Assembly (NCBI GenBank): GCA_027704905.1 | Contig: CM051001.1 | Span: 31,381,506-31,445,505 of the forward strand | Reading direction: 5' to 3' | DNA length: 64,000 nucleotides | DNA from: Muraenolepis orangiensis | Lineage: Eukaryota > Chordata > Actinopteri > Gadiformes > Muraenolepididae | Shown here: positions 17,851 to 29,169 of the stretch, piece after piece | Numbering within the stretch: the stretch's first letter is position 1 | How the letters are laid out: each line of letters opens with the position of its first letter | Made by a program: the position numbers and the translations under genes | Notes under the pieces: generated by a model | What the model was told of the DNA's origin: nothing | Seen by the model: only the letters and a program-made list of their open reading frames with translations | Databases searched by the model: none

Positions 17851-18639
17851 AAATGTGGCCGGTTGGAGTCCTGTAAAGTAAGAGACTGTCTTCTGTAAAA
17901 CCACGCAGACATTTCCCAGAGATGGAAAACGAGGAGGATGGACGGATTTAGAAACCGGCAACACCAGGTTAGTTTAGGCCATCAAAATGCACAAACGAGA
18001 CTGATTGCATACAGGCAGAGCCGTCAATCTGAGGGCAGAGGGATAAGGGTGCATCAATTGAACAGTAACAACGCTAATTCATCATTTGTGTGAAGAAATC
18101 GTGAGCACATTAAAGTGGTGCTTGATGTGGAGATGTTTTTTGTGCTCGGCAGGAAATTCCATTCCGTGGGCACACCGATACTGGGGCATATTTTTAGGCC
18201 ATTTCTTAGAACCTTTTCATATGCTATCAAAGTACGATCCAGATGCCACGATGTTAAGCTCAAACATACTGTCCAAAAAACAAACTGCTGGAATCAGCCG
18301 TTTCCCCTTTTCTTCTACAGAAGATAAAAAAGGATTTGCATGCTACTACGTCATCATGCCTATCTCTCCACCACATCCTTCAGTACCGGAGACCCTACGC
18401 AAATAGCCTAAACACATCTGTCTCCAACATCCCAAACCATTAGAAAAATAACTATTAGCTATTCAGAACCATGTTTGAACGCCAGAAAAACAGACTGGAT
18501 CAGATAACAAGCTTCACATATTTGATGGGGGAAAACTTAGTCTCTATGACACTTGTGTAGTAGTAGTAGCAGCAGCTTAAAAGGAGGTTGAGCAGTTGTC
18601 TGGCAACCAGAGAGGAGAGCCATATACCCTCACTGCTAC
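17851..18639. other. No feature recognised
   Basis: Moderately AT-rich sequence. The open frames here (for example 18086-18406) show no recognisable domain and no splice or Kozak support. Confidence 0.4.
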
Positions 18640-18727
18640 TGACGAGCTGTCGCCCTGCACGGCTGACATAGCCCTCGGTGTATGAACGGGTGAATGTGAG
18701 GCACAACTTGTAAAGCACTTTGGTTAA
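18640..18727 (+). mobile_element. SINE 3' fragment
   Basis: GACGAGCTGTCGCCCTGCAC, then GTGTATGAACGGGTGAATGT and AAAGCACTTTGG match the body and tail of the SINEs at 10842 and 20927. The tRNA-like head is missing. Confidence 0.6.
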
Positions 18728-18758
18728 AATTTGCATGTTGGACAATATTTTTCTAGGG

Positions 18759-19835
18759 CATGGGTCGGCAACAGGCGGCCCACTGGTGGCCCGCCAGCAA
18801 TAATATTTGGCCCGGAAGAATATTTTGAGATTTTATATAAAAAAAATGTTTTTACAATATCGGACCGACATTCGCACATATAGGCTATAATGTCCGAATT
18901 GAGAATGCAGTGACATTTTCCGCCAGGGCTGAACTGGCCATCTGGCATACCGTGGGCCGACGTGCCTTTTGGGCCGACAACATTTGTCTTGTCTGATCGG
19001 TCCGGCCAATAAAACGGGTAGATCGGCCCATCAATTGTGGTGGGCTGGTCTGGAGCACTCCGCGTTGCATCTCCTCAGTCTAAACCGGATTCTATGATTA
19101 ATTTGAGTTAAAAACTCAAAATAGTGCGCGTTAAAGTCTCGAGATTAACCACATGCGTTAACGCGTTAACTTTTTGTTTGGGTGTTCTGACTATTCTTTT
19201 GTAACGCGGAAATACGTTTCAACGTTGTTGAGAATGACCACACAAACTCGCAGTGCAATGGATTGGGTGAGTAATCCTCACTGCTACCTAGTTAACTAGA
19301 AGACTAGTAATCCCCACTGCTACCTACTTAACTAGAACACTAACCCCCACTGCTACCTAGTTAACTAGAACACTACTAACCCCCACTGCTACCTAGTTAA
19401 CTAGAACACTAGTAAACCCCACTGCTACCTAGTTAACTAGAACACTAGTAATCCCCACTGCTACCACTAGAACACTAGTAATCCCCACTGCTACCTAGTT
19501 AACTAGAACACTAGTAATCCACACTGCTACCTACTTAACTAGAACACTAGTAACCCCCACTGCTACCTAGTTAACTAGAACACTAGTAACCCCCACTGCT
19601 ACCTAGTTAACTAGAACACTATTTTACATTGTTAGCAGGCTCACAAAACAAACCGTTAGTTGACTAGCGACGTTTCCGACGTGCAACGCAGAAATATATA
19701 AAAATGTTTCGAAAGAAAAGTCAAAGCATTAGAACGTGTCGCATGTTTTAACAATCAATTACTTAAATTAGCTTTTGATTATGTTCTGGCCCGACATCTA
19801 GTGGCTCAGAAAAAAAACTTACTTGCCGACCCCTG
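18759..19835. mobile_element. Non-autonomous hAT-like element
   Basis: The left end CATGGGTCGGCAA and the right end TTGCCGACCCCTG are inverted repeats of the CAGGGGTCGGCAA type. The left part also has the GCGGCCC/GGCCCG composition of this repeat group. Flanking octamers (18751-18758, 19836-19843) agree at only 5 of 8 bases, so the insertion is old. The interior holds GTTAACGCGTTAAC, a 14-bp palindrome near 19157, and a minisatellite. No transposase is present. Confidence 0.55.
19271..19621. repeat. Minisatellite, about 37-bp unit, 10 copies
   Basis: The unit contains CCCCACTGCTACC and TAGTTAACTAGAACACTAGT. Ten ACTGCTACC cores are present, one unit with an internal deletion. It is AT/GC-balanced and non-coding. 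Confidence 0.85.
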
Positions 19836-19839
19836 CTAT

Positions 19840-20926
19840 AGTGTGTACATAAAACGTAATATGGGGGGGGAAGAAAATACAACTGTGCGACTATGTGCGT
19901 ATAAAAACATTTTCAAGATATGAATATTATATTGTTCCCCCCCAAACACATGTCTGTATTTATAATACACTGTATACTATAATGTGGTGAGACACATACA
20001 GCCATATGCATGCACAAAGCCATGCCTTAAATTAAATGAGAAAGCATTTGAATGCACAGCAGTTAAAGAGTGAAGTGAAGACTAACGGGCTGCCTACTCA
20101 TCTAGACCATCTTCTGTGCTCTCTCTCTCCCCCCCTCTTTCCCCCCCCCCCCCCCAAATACAATTTAGCTACAGTATTACTGTGAGCAGCCCAACGGTCT
20201 GGAAAATCAGTCTGCTATGATGAGGAAGCCTGAGTGACAGCCAAGGGAGAAACGCTTCACAAATAGTGGGTTAGGGCTTTTCCCAATGCTGATTCTGATT
20301 GTATTTAAATTGAAAATAGGAGCTGGCAAAACGCATACTGTCACATTTCATCAAGTGTTCGATAATCATTGCGTTTCCAACGGTTAAACACCTAAACCTC
20401 TTAAAATCCAGTTTTGCTTTTTATGTTTGTGATGTATATGAGCATGACCCCACCCCCGAGCCTTATTGAATAAAACATGATGAGCTATGAAAGCATACAG
20501 CTTAACAGGCTTTAGGTTGGTTTAAAGTGCTCCCAGTGACAACAAATCTTCAAAGCTCCATCGGCCTTTCCCTTTCTTAAGGTGTAATGTACTAGCAAGA
20601 GTGGGGATTACCACTCGAGAAACATCTCAGTTGGGAAAAGCTGAAGCTGCCATTTGCTAATAGGGTGTATATGTACATGGCTTAAAGACATAACAGCAGA
20701 ACACTTTAAGTTGCTTTGAAATGATAGGCTTCTGCTCAGTAACAATATACTAGTTAAAATAGTGTTCGTCTTTTAGACTACTATAAATTAAACATTCCTA
20801 TGGCTCGGCCCTTTCTGAACATATTCCATAACCTAGCATTTTGCATCCAAAATCAGTTTGTAGCACAAATCATGATGGGACTGCTCCCCGAGTGTGATCG
20901 ACGTAGAAAGTGGGTGAGACAAAGCG
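19840..20926. other. No gene recognised
   Basis: Only a pyrimidine run with about 15 consecutive C (near 20140-20156) stands out. No domain-bearing frame is seen. Confidence 0.4.
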
Positions 20927-21185
20927 GGGCAGCAGTAGCTCAGGAGGTAGAGCGGTCGCCTCACAACCAGAAGGTTGCTGGTTTGTTCCCCCGGCTCCTC
21001 CTAGCAAAAACTGTCGAGGTGTCACTGAGCAACCTAACCCTAACCGCTCCCGACGTGCTGGCTGCCTCCTTGCATGGCTGACTCCGCTGTCGGTGGTTGA
21101 ATAGGTGTATGAACGGGTCAATGTGAGGCATGACTTGTACAGTGCTTTGGATAAAAGCCCGATATATAAAGGCAGTCCAAAGCAA
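20927..21185 (+). mobile_element. tRNA-derived SINE copy
   Basis: The head GCAGTAGCTCAGGAGGTAGA keeps an A-box and the B-box region (GGTTGCTGGTTTGTTCC) is degraded. The body matches the SINE at 10842. The tail ATAAAAGCCCGATATATAAA differs from copy 1, so it is an older or diverged member. Confidence 0.75.
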
Positions 21186-22019
21186 GTCTCTTAACTTGAT
21201 GTAAAGGCCTGTGGGATGTGCAGCATGACCACTGCAAGTTCATCGAACTAAGGAGATTCCGTCTGTTCCGTTATTTATATCCTGGACGCAAACATTTAAT
21301 ATGAAGTGAAATATTGATTTGTCGTTTTGGGATCTGATAAGGCATGAGAGTTTCTTGTTGAAACTAGTTGAACCCCGTTACACCACTGCTACTCCTTACT
21401 CCACCTTGCCTTAAGCACACTAGAGAGATAATACAAAGTAGTTGAAGAAGAAGGGCATGTGTGGGTATCAGCAAGCCTTTGGGGAGAAGAGCGCATTTGT
21501 GGAGCTGATAAAAGCTCACTCGCATGATGGGCAAAGCCAAGTTGAGTGCGGAAAATTCCAGAAAAATACATAATGAAACCTAGTGGCTGTGTTCCATTTC
21601 AGGGTCTGCATCCTTTTAGGCCGCATTTGAAGGCTGTCCCATTCCGTAGGCTCCTTCAAATGCAGCCTTATTTTCCCGAAATTGAAGTGTGCATCGATGC
21701 AGACTTCTGCAGACTTCTGGCCCAGCATATCCCAGAATGCATTTCACACCAACCAGTAGAGAATTTGAGCCCGGCTAAAAGCTGTTTTAGATTTCGCTGT
21801 AGGACTGTAATTAAGTCACTTTATTAAGTTTTATTATTACGCAACAATGTACCTATGTAGATTATACATAGGTCAGTTTATCCAAATAAAGTTTAGAAAT
21901 ATGCTACGGCGATTTCGGGAGCCGCACATGGGAAGCGCTGGCACGGGCCAGCTGGTCTCCCAGGCCGCCACAAACCTATATGAGGAAGATGATGACGTTG
22001 TACTCCCTGGATGTCACTG
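21186..22019. other. No gene; possible degenerate DNA-transposon DNA
   Basis: At 21590-21740 there are self-complementary blocks (CATTTGAAGGCTGTCCCATT and CCTTCAAATGCAGCC). These suggest a MITE remnant, but no family could be assigned. Confidence 0.3.
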
Positions 22020-22272
22020 TACCCTCCGGTAATTATACTTACTACCAGTCGCTACTTTGACCTCCCGGTATCCAGACTCCTTGCCTGTCCCAGACCATCC
22101 GCCTGTCTACTACCCGTCGGTACTCCGCTACTCGACCTCCCGGTATCCAGACCCCTGGTCTGTCCCCGACCTGCCAGGGGTTGTACTTTTGTGTTTGCTT
22201 TAATAAAGCCTCCTGTTATCCCTTCACTGGTCTGTCGTCCGCGTTCTGGGTCCAAACACATCGTTGTAACAA
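22020..22272 (+). repeat. LTR-like fragment
   Basis: AATAAAGCCTCCTG (22203-22216) acts as a poly(A) signal, then CTGGTCTGTCGTCC and a CGTTGTAACA end, which is the R-U5 layout of fish Gypsy LTRs. CCTCCCGGTATCCAGAC is repeated at 22061 and 22137. No partner LTR or internal region is seen. Confidence 0.4.
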
Positions 22273-22687
22273 TGGGTTTCATTTCACTCTAATAGCTTAC
22301 GATATAAGGGATTAGAACAATGCATTAAAACCTCACATTTCTGTTAAATAGTATTACTTGGAAGACTTTACTGCCCAACAGAGTCAACACATTTCTACAG
22401 GCCTTAATGTTATTTTCAAACTTTCAGAGGTTTATATGTTGCCGAGATTGTGTTGATTTAATAGATAATCTATACTTCATAATACTTCGTAATACGGACA
22501 AATGGACCAAGATGAAAACATTTAGAAAAGGTTGTGAGCCTTTTTGTTTTCAGACAGTTCAATATCACAAGTCCAGTACAGTTACACACGTAGGGATTGA
22601 TTACACGGCTAACTCATATTTTGCTACTGAAGCTGCTTTTACTTGGTGATGTGAAGCAAAACTAACTTAACATTTTGTTTTGTTTTA

Positions 22688-23372
22688 GGGAGCAAGGAGC
22701 TTACCACAAAGTTCATTAGACAAAGAGGGGAAAGTGACGCCCTGTTCACTGGGGCAAAATTCTCAGCGAGTGTGGCATGGAGGTAAGGCAACAATAGCCC
22801 ATTTTTCCTGCTGTGTCACCTTCTCCAATCTTCTCAGTTTACATCCCTGTATTGACATGATCGATAAGTGCTTCCCTTTTGTGATTAGGACAATTCTGGA
22901 GAGAATGTCCTGCTGGCATTTGTAAAGCCCATGCAAAAATGCCCCATGCAAAAATGGGACAAGTATGTACATATAAAGTGAAATTATATTTGTTTGTTTT
23001 AATCATGCAAGTTAATAAAAGCACTTTTCCTGATGTTAACTGCCATGAGTGATTTCCTCTGCCTTAGGATTGCAAATGTCCAGGGTCAGGAGAAGGTGTG
23101 AGTGGGAAACACTGCTGCAACTTGGCCGTGGTTTGTCCTCATGGATGAGGTGTTGGGACAGAGGCATTCCATTGCACCCCCTGTCCTGGTTGCCTCCATC
23201 CACGCCAGGGCCAAGTTCAACAGTGGGTGACCAGGAGGAGGAGGAGGAAAGGGAGCCAGAGGCCGCAAGATGGAAGAGAGGGAGAGATGAAGAATTCATA
23301 GAGCTGATGAGGGAGGACATGAGATTACAGCGAGAGGAAGACAGAACGGTTTTCCCTTTTGGAAAGAATTGA
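22688..23372 (+). pseudogene. Myb/SANT-like DNA-binding gene, three-exon pseudogene
   Basis: Exon 1 (22688-22782) reads TKFIRQRGESDALFTGAKFSASVAWR and ends in a TGGAG/GTAAGG donor. Exon 2 begins after GTGATTAG (22889) and encodes the continuing helices (VLLAFVKPMQKWDK) with a frameshift and a duplicated CCATGCAAAAATG. Exon 3 begins after TGCCTTAG near 23068 (DCKCPGSGEGVSGK) and ends with an acidic, coiled C-terminus (EEEEEREPEAARWKRG, FIELMREDMRLQREED). This exon plan and sequence style are those of Myb/SANT-like proteins related to the Harbinger accessory gene. Stops and frameshifts in exons 2 and 3 mark it as dead. Confidence 0.6.
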
Positions 23373-23489
23373 AAATAGTATATAATATAATAATAAATAA
23401 AATGAATGTCTTGCATGTTGCGTTTTGTTAGCGTTTGTCGAGTGTTAACTGTTTGTTAGTTAGTGGTGTTTGACAACCGGGCATTATGC

Positions 23490-24085
23490 CCGTTGTCAAC
23501 GGCCACGTGGAGTTGGAGAAGCTGACTCGCCGGCACGCCATTAAAATAGCAACATCAAGTGTCGGCAGAGGTCAGCGGGGCTGTGGGAGAGGTGGAGGTC
23601 AGCGGGGCTGTAGTAGGGTAGGAGAGGTTGTAGGGTAGGAAAGTATCAAATCAGCCTCTCACATGAACGGCACAGTCATATTTCTGGAAGATATAGCCAA
23701 AGTGGAGATGGTCGTGGAAACCGATGTCATGGTTCACGATACGTTCTCCCCTGTTCTTCCGCTGGTACCCAGCAAAAATAATTTTGATTTTAAATGCACC
23801 TCCGTTCATCAAAAATTATGATTTTGCGAGAGCTGTCACGTTAGGGACAACTAGTGTCTCCCATAAAAATGGTTCTTTTGAGGTGCAAGTCCAAAGTTAA
23901 AGCATGTTGTGTCATAGAAGACAGGTCTTTATGATTCCCAAAGACAGCGTGAATGATTTAAATGTGCCATTACTCTGATTACTCTGACCATGAGTGGATG
24001 CCACCACAAGATAGTCAGACAACTGAGTATCCCCTTGAGAAATTCAAGAAGTTTTTAGCGGAAACTAAAAAGGTGTTAGGGCAGT
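23490..24085 (+). pseudogene. Tx1 ORF1 (Gag-like) remnant
   Basis: Scattered frames encode NGHVELEKLTRRHAI, then MVVETDVMVHDTFSPVLPLV and KLKHVVSYRRQVFMIPKDS. This is the nucleic-acid-binding ORF1 of Tx1 elements. The zinc-knuckle segment expected next is deleted. The acidic tail (WMPPQDSQTTEYPLEKFKK, FLAETKKVLG) follows. Confidence 0.55.
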
Positions 24086-24199
24086 CAGTCTAAACTTACT
24101 TTCCAGACTTGAAAGGTTTTATCTGGTCTGACAGCTAAGAATGCAGGAGGGTGCGTTGGTAGCCAGACTTCTTGTTACCGCTAAGCAGCACGAGTGTGG

Positions 24200-26170
24200 T
24201 GATTACTCTTACCCAAAAAAGGAGATCTACAAGAGATTAAGAACTGGTGTCCGGTGTCTGTCTGGACTATAAAATACTGTCTAAGGCGCTAAATAGCCAA
24301 TAGGCTGAGTGGAGCGGTAGATCAGGTCATCCAGACCAGACTTACTGCGTGCCTGGTAGGTACATTTTAGACAATGTCTTTAATTCTGGATATTTTGGAC
24401 ATCTAATTCATTGGGCATTGATAGTGGTCTCATTTCATTGGACCAGGAAAAGGCATTCGACCGGGTTGAGCACCTCTACTTATGGAAGACTTTGGAATGT
24501 TTTGACCTCAGCCCAGGTCTTATAGCTATGGTCAAAGTTTTGTACCAAGACGTTGAGCGTGTACTAAAAATCAATGGAGGCCTGAGTGCACCTTTTAGAG
24601 TAAATAGTGGAGTGAGACAGGGTTGCGCTCTTTCGGGAATATTGTACTCGAATGCCATAGAACCCATGCTATGCAAAATAAGAGCAAAGATTGAAGGTCT
24701 GTTTTTAATTTCTCTGCATTTAACCTATCCTAGTATTAGGAGCAGCGGTCAGCTGTTTATACATCGCCCGGGGAGCAGTTAAGGTTAGGGTGACTTGCTC
24801 AAGGACACAGAATTATTTTGCTTGGAGCCGGGTTGGGAGTTGGAGCGAGGGTCTGCCCATTTTACCGGGGGGTTGACCTGGAAAAGGGATGGGCTCAAAT
24901 GGGGGATGGGTGTGTATGTTGGGAGCGATGATGTAGTGCAGAATAATTGGGAAGGAGTGGTTGAGAAGTTTGAAGGGAAATTAAGTAAGTGGAAGTGGCT
25001 ATTACCACAGATGTCCTTCAGAGGCAGGACATTAGTCGCCAACAACTTGGTAGCATCTGCTCTGTGGCATCAACTGGCTTGTATTGAGGCGCTTAAGTGG
25101 CTGATTCAAAAATTGCAAGCCATTTTTTGTTGATTTTCTTCGGCCAGATTACATTGGGTGCCTCAGTGTTTTGTTTTACCAAGGGAAGAGGGGGGGGGGG
25201 AAGGCCTTATACACATAGCCAGCAGGGTGGCAACTTTTAGATTAGTTTGCACAGAGGTACCTAACCGGTCTAAAATATGTGGTGTGGAGGGAAGCGACAA
25301 GCTCCATTTTAAGTTGGGAAGATGGCCGCGGTTTAAACAACATTGTTTTTAAATGTTTTAAACTGCATGGATTACACCCTTTTTCCTCAAGCAATGGAGG
25401 AGAATGGAACCTGCCATTTCATTGTACTGGGTATTGGAAGAGCCTCTCATTCATGGAGCCAGGATGGACATTCAGGACAGAAAAACACCAGGCCTGACCA
25501 GTATGCGGTGTACCACCGGAGCGGTCACCAAGGAGCATTGTGGATGGTTTGAACTGGTGGAACGACGCAGTGGCCGTGGCTTCTCTTCTTGCGCAGAAGT
25601 CCATCCGACAGACTAGGAACCTTTTAAGAAGGTGGACTGAGAGGCTGACTGAGGAAGAGTTCCAAATATTACAAGACTACAGCAGTGGAAACTCCAGATG
25701 AAGGTGATCCTTTTCCTGATCTGGGATTCGCTCCAGATCTGGCTGGGTACTCAGGACCTTTAGTAGATGTGGGGAGCCTGGAAAGACTTGACTTGCACAC
25801 AGTAAAAGGGAAGGTCTTTTACAAATTCTGTGTAAAAGTGATGAATAAGTGCAAACTGGATGGAAGAGCTGACACTGTGTGGGGGTAGACAGCAGCATAA
25901 AACCAGCTTGGCGGGTTCTCTATAAAACACTATTAAAGAAAAGATCCGGCAACTTACAATGGAGATTCTTACACGGTGCAATAGCAGTTAATGCTTTTAT
26001 TGCAGCGATAGATCCAACGGTTACAAGTAAATGTCCTTTCTGCACGGAAATAGAAACGGTTTTCCATTGTTTTGTTGCAAGAGACTAACCTTTTTGAGGA
26101 ACTGGAGAGCATGTTTAGTTGGTTTGGAGAAAGTTGGTCTAAGATCACTTTCATTTTTGGAGCTGGTTAT
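24200..26170 (+). pseudogene. Tx1 ORF2 remnant, RT with intact motif A but no YADD
   Basis: DQTYCVPGRYILDN (24330-24370), then GLISLDQEKAFDRVEHLYL with the motif-A aspartate, FRVNSGVRQGCALSGILYS, and IRAKIEGLFL. At 24709-24810 a foreign repeat replaces the stretch that should contain the YADD motif. The C-terminal half continues: GLTWKRDGLKWGMGVYVGSDD, GKLSKWKWLLPQMSFRG, PREEGGGEGLIHIASRVA, LQWRFLHGAIAVNAF and the motif SKCPFC. Copy A has lost motif A and copy C the YADD box, so neither could work. Confidence 0.75.
24709..24810 (-). repeat. Dispersed repeat R1, fragment
   Basis: TCTCTGCATTTAACCTATCC...TAGTATTAGGAGCAG...CGCCCGGGGAGCAG is the inner part of a repeat also found at 40161-40395 and, inverted, at 43641-43757. 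Here it sits inside the Tx1 RT. Confidence 0.6.
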
Positions 26171-26176
26171 AGGAAG

Positions 26177-27184
26177 GCTTCTGTTGTGGGGTGTATTACA
26201 TTTTTTTGTTTTTGTTACCCAGGTTATCTGACTAACCATTTTACGGAGGTTCCCTGAACGCCTCACTGACAACGTATAAAACGTTCACACCGCTCCGCAG
26301 TCTCTTCCAAGTGCAGCAAACTAGCAAGTTCATATTGAGAAGTTATTTAGATAATTGTAGAACAAGGAGCAGAGAAAGTACAGCCAATAGTCAAATTATT
26401 GTCGGAGAAACGCAAATGCCATTTCCTTCCATATTAAGGATTGCAATCGCAATTTAGTTAGCTTGGTAGCTGAAAGGTTTTGCTGCTTAACCAGTTGAAA
26501 TGTGTTCTATAATGTTCTAATTGTGTTGAATGAGTGTATTAAATGTTACATGTTTAAAAACCAGTCAGGATATAAATGTGATATGAATGTTTTTGTAAAA
26601 ATGTAGCATATTAGCCGCTAAACGAATTGTGGCACGCTTTGAACTGGTTTACACTGGTTTACACTGTAAACCCGTGGAAGCATTTAAAGCTAATGTGCAT
26701 TTATTTGAACTGTATGTATGAGACAAGAGGGAAAGAGACCATTTTGTTCATCGATTGTTATTTTAGTAACTTTAATATGTGTTTAGTATTGTTGATGCAG
26801 ATTTAATTATTGTACAGTGTATTAGTTTAGATTTATAAATCAGACCATAACTGTTTTTTTTACGAGGGACTATTCTTCCTGACATCCTGGAGCTGTTTTA
26901 TTGTTTATTTAGTGCAATTTATTGTTAGACGTTTGGTCCATTATCGGATCAATTTTATTTCAATTGTACATATTTATGCTATTTTCTAAAATCTAAATGA
27001 TTTATATTTGAATACAATCATTCCCTAAGTTGTTGTCCTGTGTTTAATTGTGCTGGCTAGAGGCCTTAACTCTTATTTATTTACTAGCATGTTTTCATTT
27101 TTGTAGCAATCATAAGATCAATGTTTTTATTATTTTATATTCTGTAAATAAAGATTTTTTTTTAATCACAAAATCACTCTTACA
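26177..27184. other. Unassigned 1-kb AT-rich unit with TATA-like and poly(A) signals
   Basis: It replaces the 3' end of Tx1 copy C. It begins with TGTTGTGGGG at 26182, has ACGTATAAAACG at 26271-26282 and GTAAATAAAG at 27145, and could end in TCTTACA. Together this looks like an LTR, but the possible flanking pentamers do not match. No coding sequence is evident. Confidence 0.25.
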
Positions 27185-28927
27185 AGAAAACAATCATAAA
27201 GTCCTCTAGTATTGCTGACTCAGTCCCTGCAGCCTGTGCAGCAGAGATACAACATAATCAGAGGACATCTCACCAAACTGCCTGCCACTACAATTGAACA
27301 CAGCTGACAAAATTGTCTTACCCATCTCCCCCCCCCCCCTCCCCCAAGATTACATCGCTTGGCAAACAAAGGAAGAGCCAGCGGTGTGGTCTTAGTGCAA
27401 GATGCTGACAGGGCTTTCTTTTCAGGAACCATTACATTGCTGGGAGGATTCTAGACCAAGATCAGTTTTTCTTATGTCACCACAAAAGACTATACACTTT
27501 ATTTTGACTTTGTTACAGTAAAAGCCAAGAGGTTTGTCAACCAAATCCCTGTTTGTAGTTAGACAAGTTTAAAGGTCGGTGGTAATGAAACAAACTCTAA
27601 AACTCTGTCTTAGTCTCTCTCTCTCTCCCTCTCTATTGGTCATAGTCAATCTATCTCCATTCCGTTCACCTAATAGACTGTGCAAGGCTCTGGGAGACCT
27701 AGTGACTACTGACCTGTCCCTCAACATGGAGAACAAGGAGACCCTCAACTGATAGTCAGTCTGCCACTGCTGTCTGCACAGTGATCCCAGATATTCCATC
27801 ACCGCTATGGGAAAAAGATTATTACACAGACTGCCGTTTGTTGAAACACATCCATAAGCAAAACACTTGTTTCATCCTCAACATAAAGGCTGGAGAACGT
27901 GGCCAAAGAGAGGAAACAGGGGGCCATGCTGCATTGGCCATGCAGGGCTTTTTATGCTAAATGTGGCGGTGGCATCAAAGAGACCAGAGAGTACAGAAGA
28001 TGAAAGACAACCTCCGGGGCCTGCCATCACTCCTGTCTTTCGGTCTGTCTGTCACAGAACCTGCACTCCCAGATGGAACATCACAGCCGTTTGTCTCCCT
28101 TTGTCTTGCCTGTGTTCCGCCATCCTCTCCCGGTAATTGGTAATTAGCCAACTCATGTTATCTCACACACGCATGGGCAAAACCACTTCATTGATAGAAT
28201 GGAGCTTCCGTGGATGCTGCTACAGCGCCGCTCAAAGACATAATAGGGCATGCGGGTCATCAAATCCAACCTGGGTAAGTTGAATATACACACGTGACTC
28301 ATCATCATCGACGAGGACCCTCAAGCAGGACACTCAAGCAATTCAAAGACAACAGGGTGGACGCAAGGGAACAGCCCCTTATGCTAATGCTTGCCGGATA
28401 CAGTGTCCTCGTTTCCCTGTGTGTCTTAATATCCAGCAGTTTGACAAAAGGTTTGAGTCCAACGTTCAGGAGGCCATAGAAGGCAAGCTTAATTTCCCTC
28501 GGGATAAATAAAGTTATCTTGAATCAGAGCAAGTAGGGGTACCTGCCTATAGACAGCTTCCCTTGGCTTTACTACACAAACGTTGAATGTTGATGTTTAT
28601 ACTAAATACGCTTTTAATATGCCTTTAATAAAAGTGAAAGTATTTCTGCCAACTTGTGAAGCACAATGCAGGCTGGTTACCAAGACGGACATCAGTGGCA
28701 TAGTGTAACATAAACCGTGCGCACACATGACCGCTAATTTCAGTTAATGCCAGCGTAGTAGATAATGGAAACTGTAACGAAGTAAAAGGCAAAACAAATC
28801 TAAAAGATGTGCAAGGTTCCTTCACCAGCTGAGCTAACTGCAGGTACCTAGTTTTAAATTTTCACCTATTTTCGTTTGGCCTCATAGTCTGTTTCACGCA
28901 ATTTATTTTTGAGATTGCGGAGTGTGA
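27185..28927. other. No gene recognised
   Basis: Mostly low-repeat sequence. Two small items: a CT-rich tract near 27600-27635 and a retroelement-like tail AATTTCCCTCGGGATAAATA at 28490. The second recurs inverted near 40040. Confidence 0.4.
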
Positions 28928-29169
28928 TTGGTGGCTGGTTTAAGCAGCCACCAACCCACAGGCTTCACATCTGTGGGTCCTTGTTAATCAAGGCCCACGG
29001 GTTAAACCACACTCGAGAAGGAGAGCTCTAGCATGTAGCAACTGCTCTGTTCATTCATCAACTACAAACTCTGGCAATAAACCGGATTCCTCATCACTCT
29101 GTGTCCTTGTCTTCAAGAGGAGCCCTCAAGCAGCCATTTGTATGGCTTGTGGCAGTGTCGACTGCTACA
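28928..29169 (+). other. Cluster of three adjacent stem-loops, possible LTR
   Basis: Perfect stems: TTGGTGGCTG/CAGCCACCAA (28928-28954, 7-nt loop), ACCCACAG/CTGTGGGT (28954-28978, 9-nt loop), and CCTTG/CAAGG (28979-28993, 5-nt loop). About 80 bases on, CAATAAACCGGATTCC and GTGTCCTTGTCTTCAAG resemble a poly(A) signal plus U5, ending in TGCTACA at 29169. No target duplication was found. Confidence 0.4.

Larger units (their letters stand above)
23403..26176 (+). mobile_element. Tx1-type LINE copy C, internally deleted
   Basis: It starts with the Tx1 5' leader also seen at 12420-12510, then ORF1 (about 23490-24085), an abrupt jump into mid-RT (24215), and ORF2 to near its end (26170). The endonuclease part of ORF2 is missing. 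It is clearly diverged from copies A and B (different subfamily). The 3' end is replaced by unrelated DNA at about 26177. Confidence 0.75.

Noticed and set aside
19271..19621. CRISPR-like array
   Set aside because: Whole units are repeated with no unique spacers, and the context is eukaryotic.
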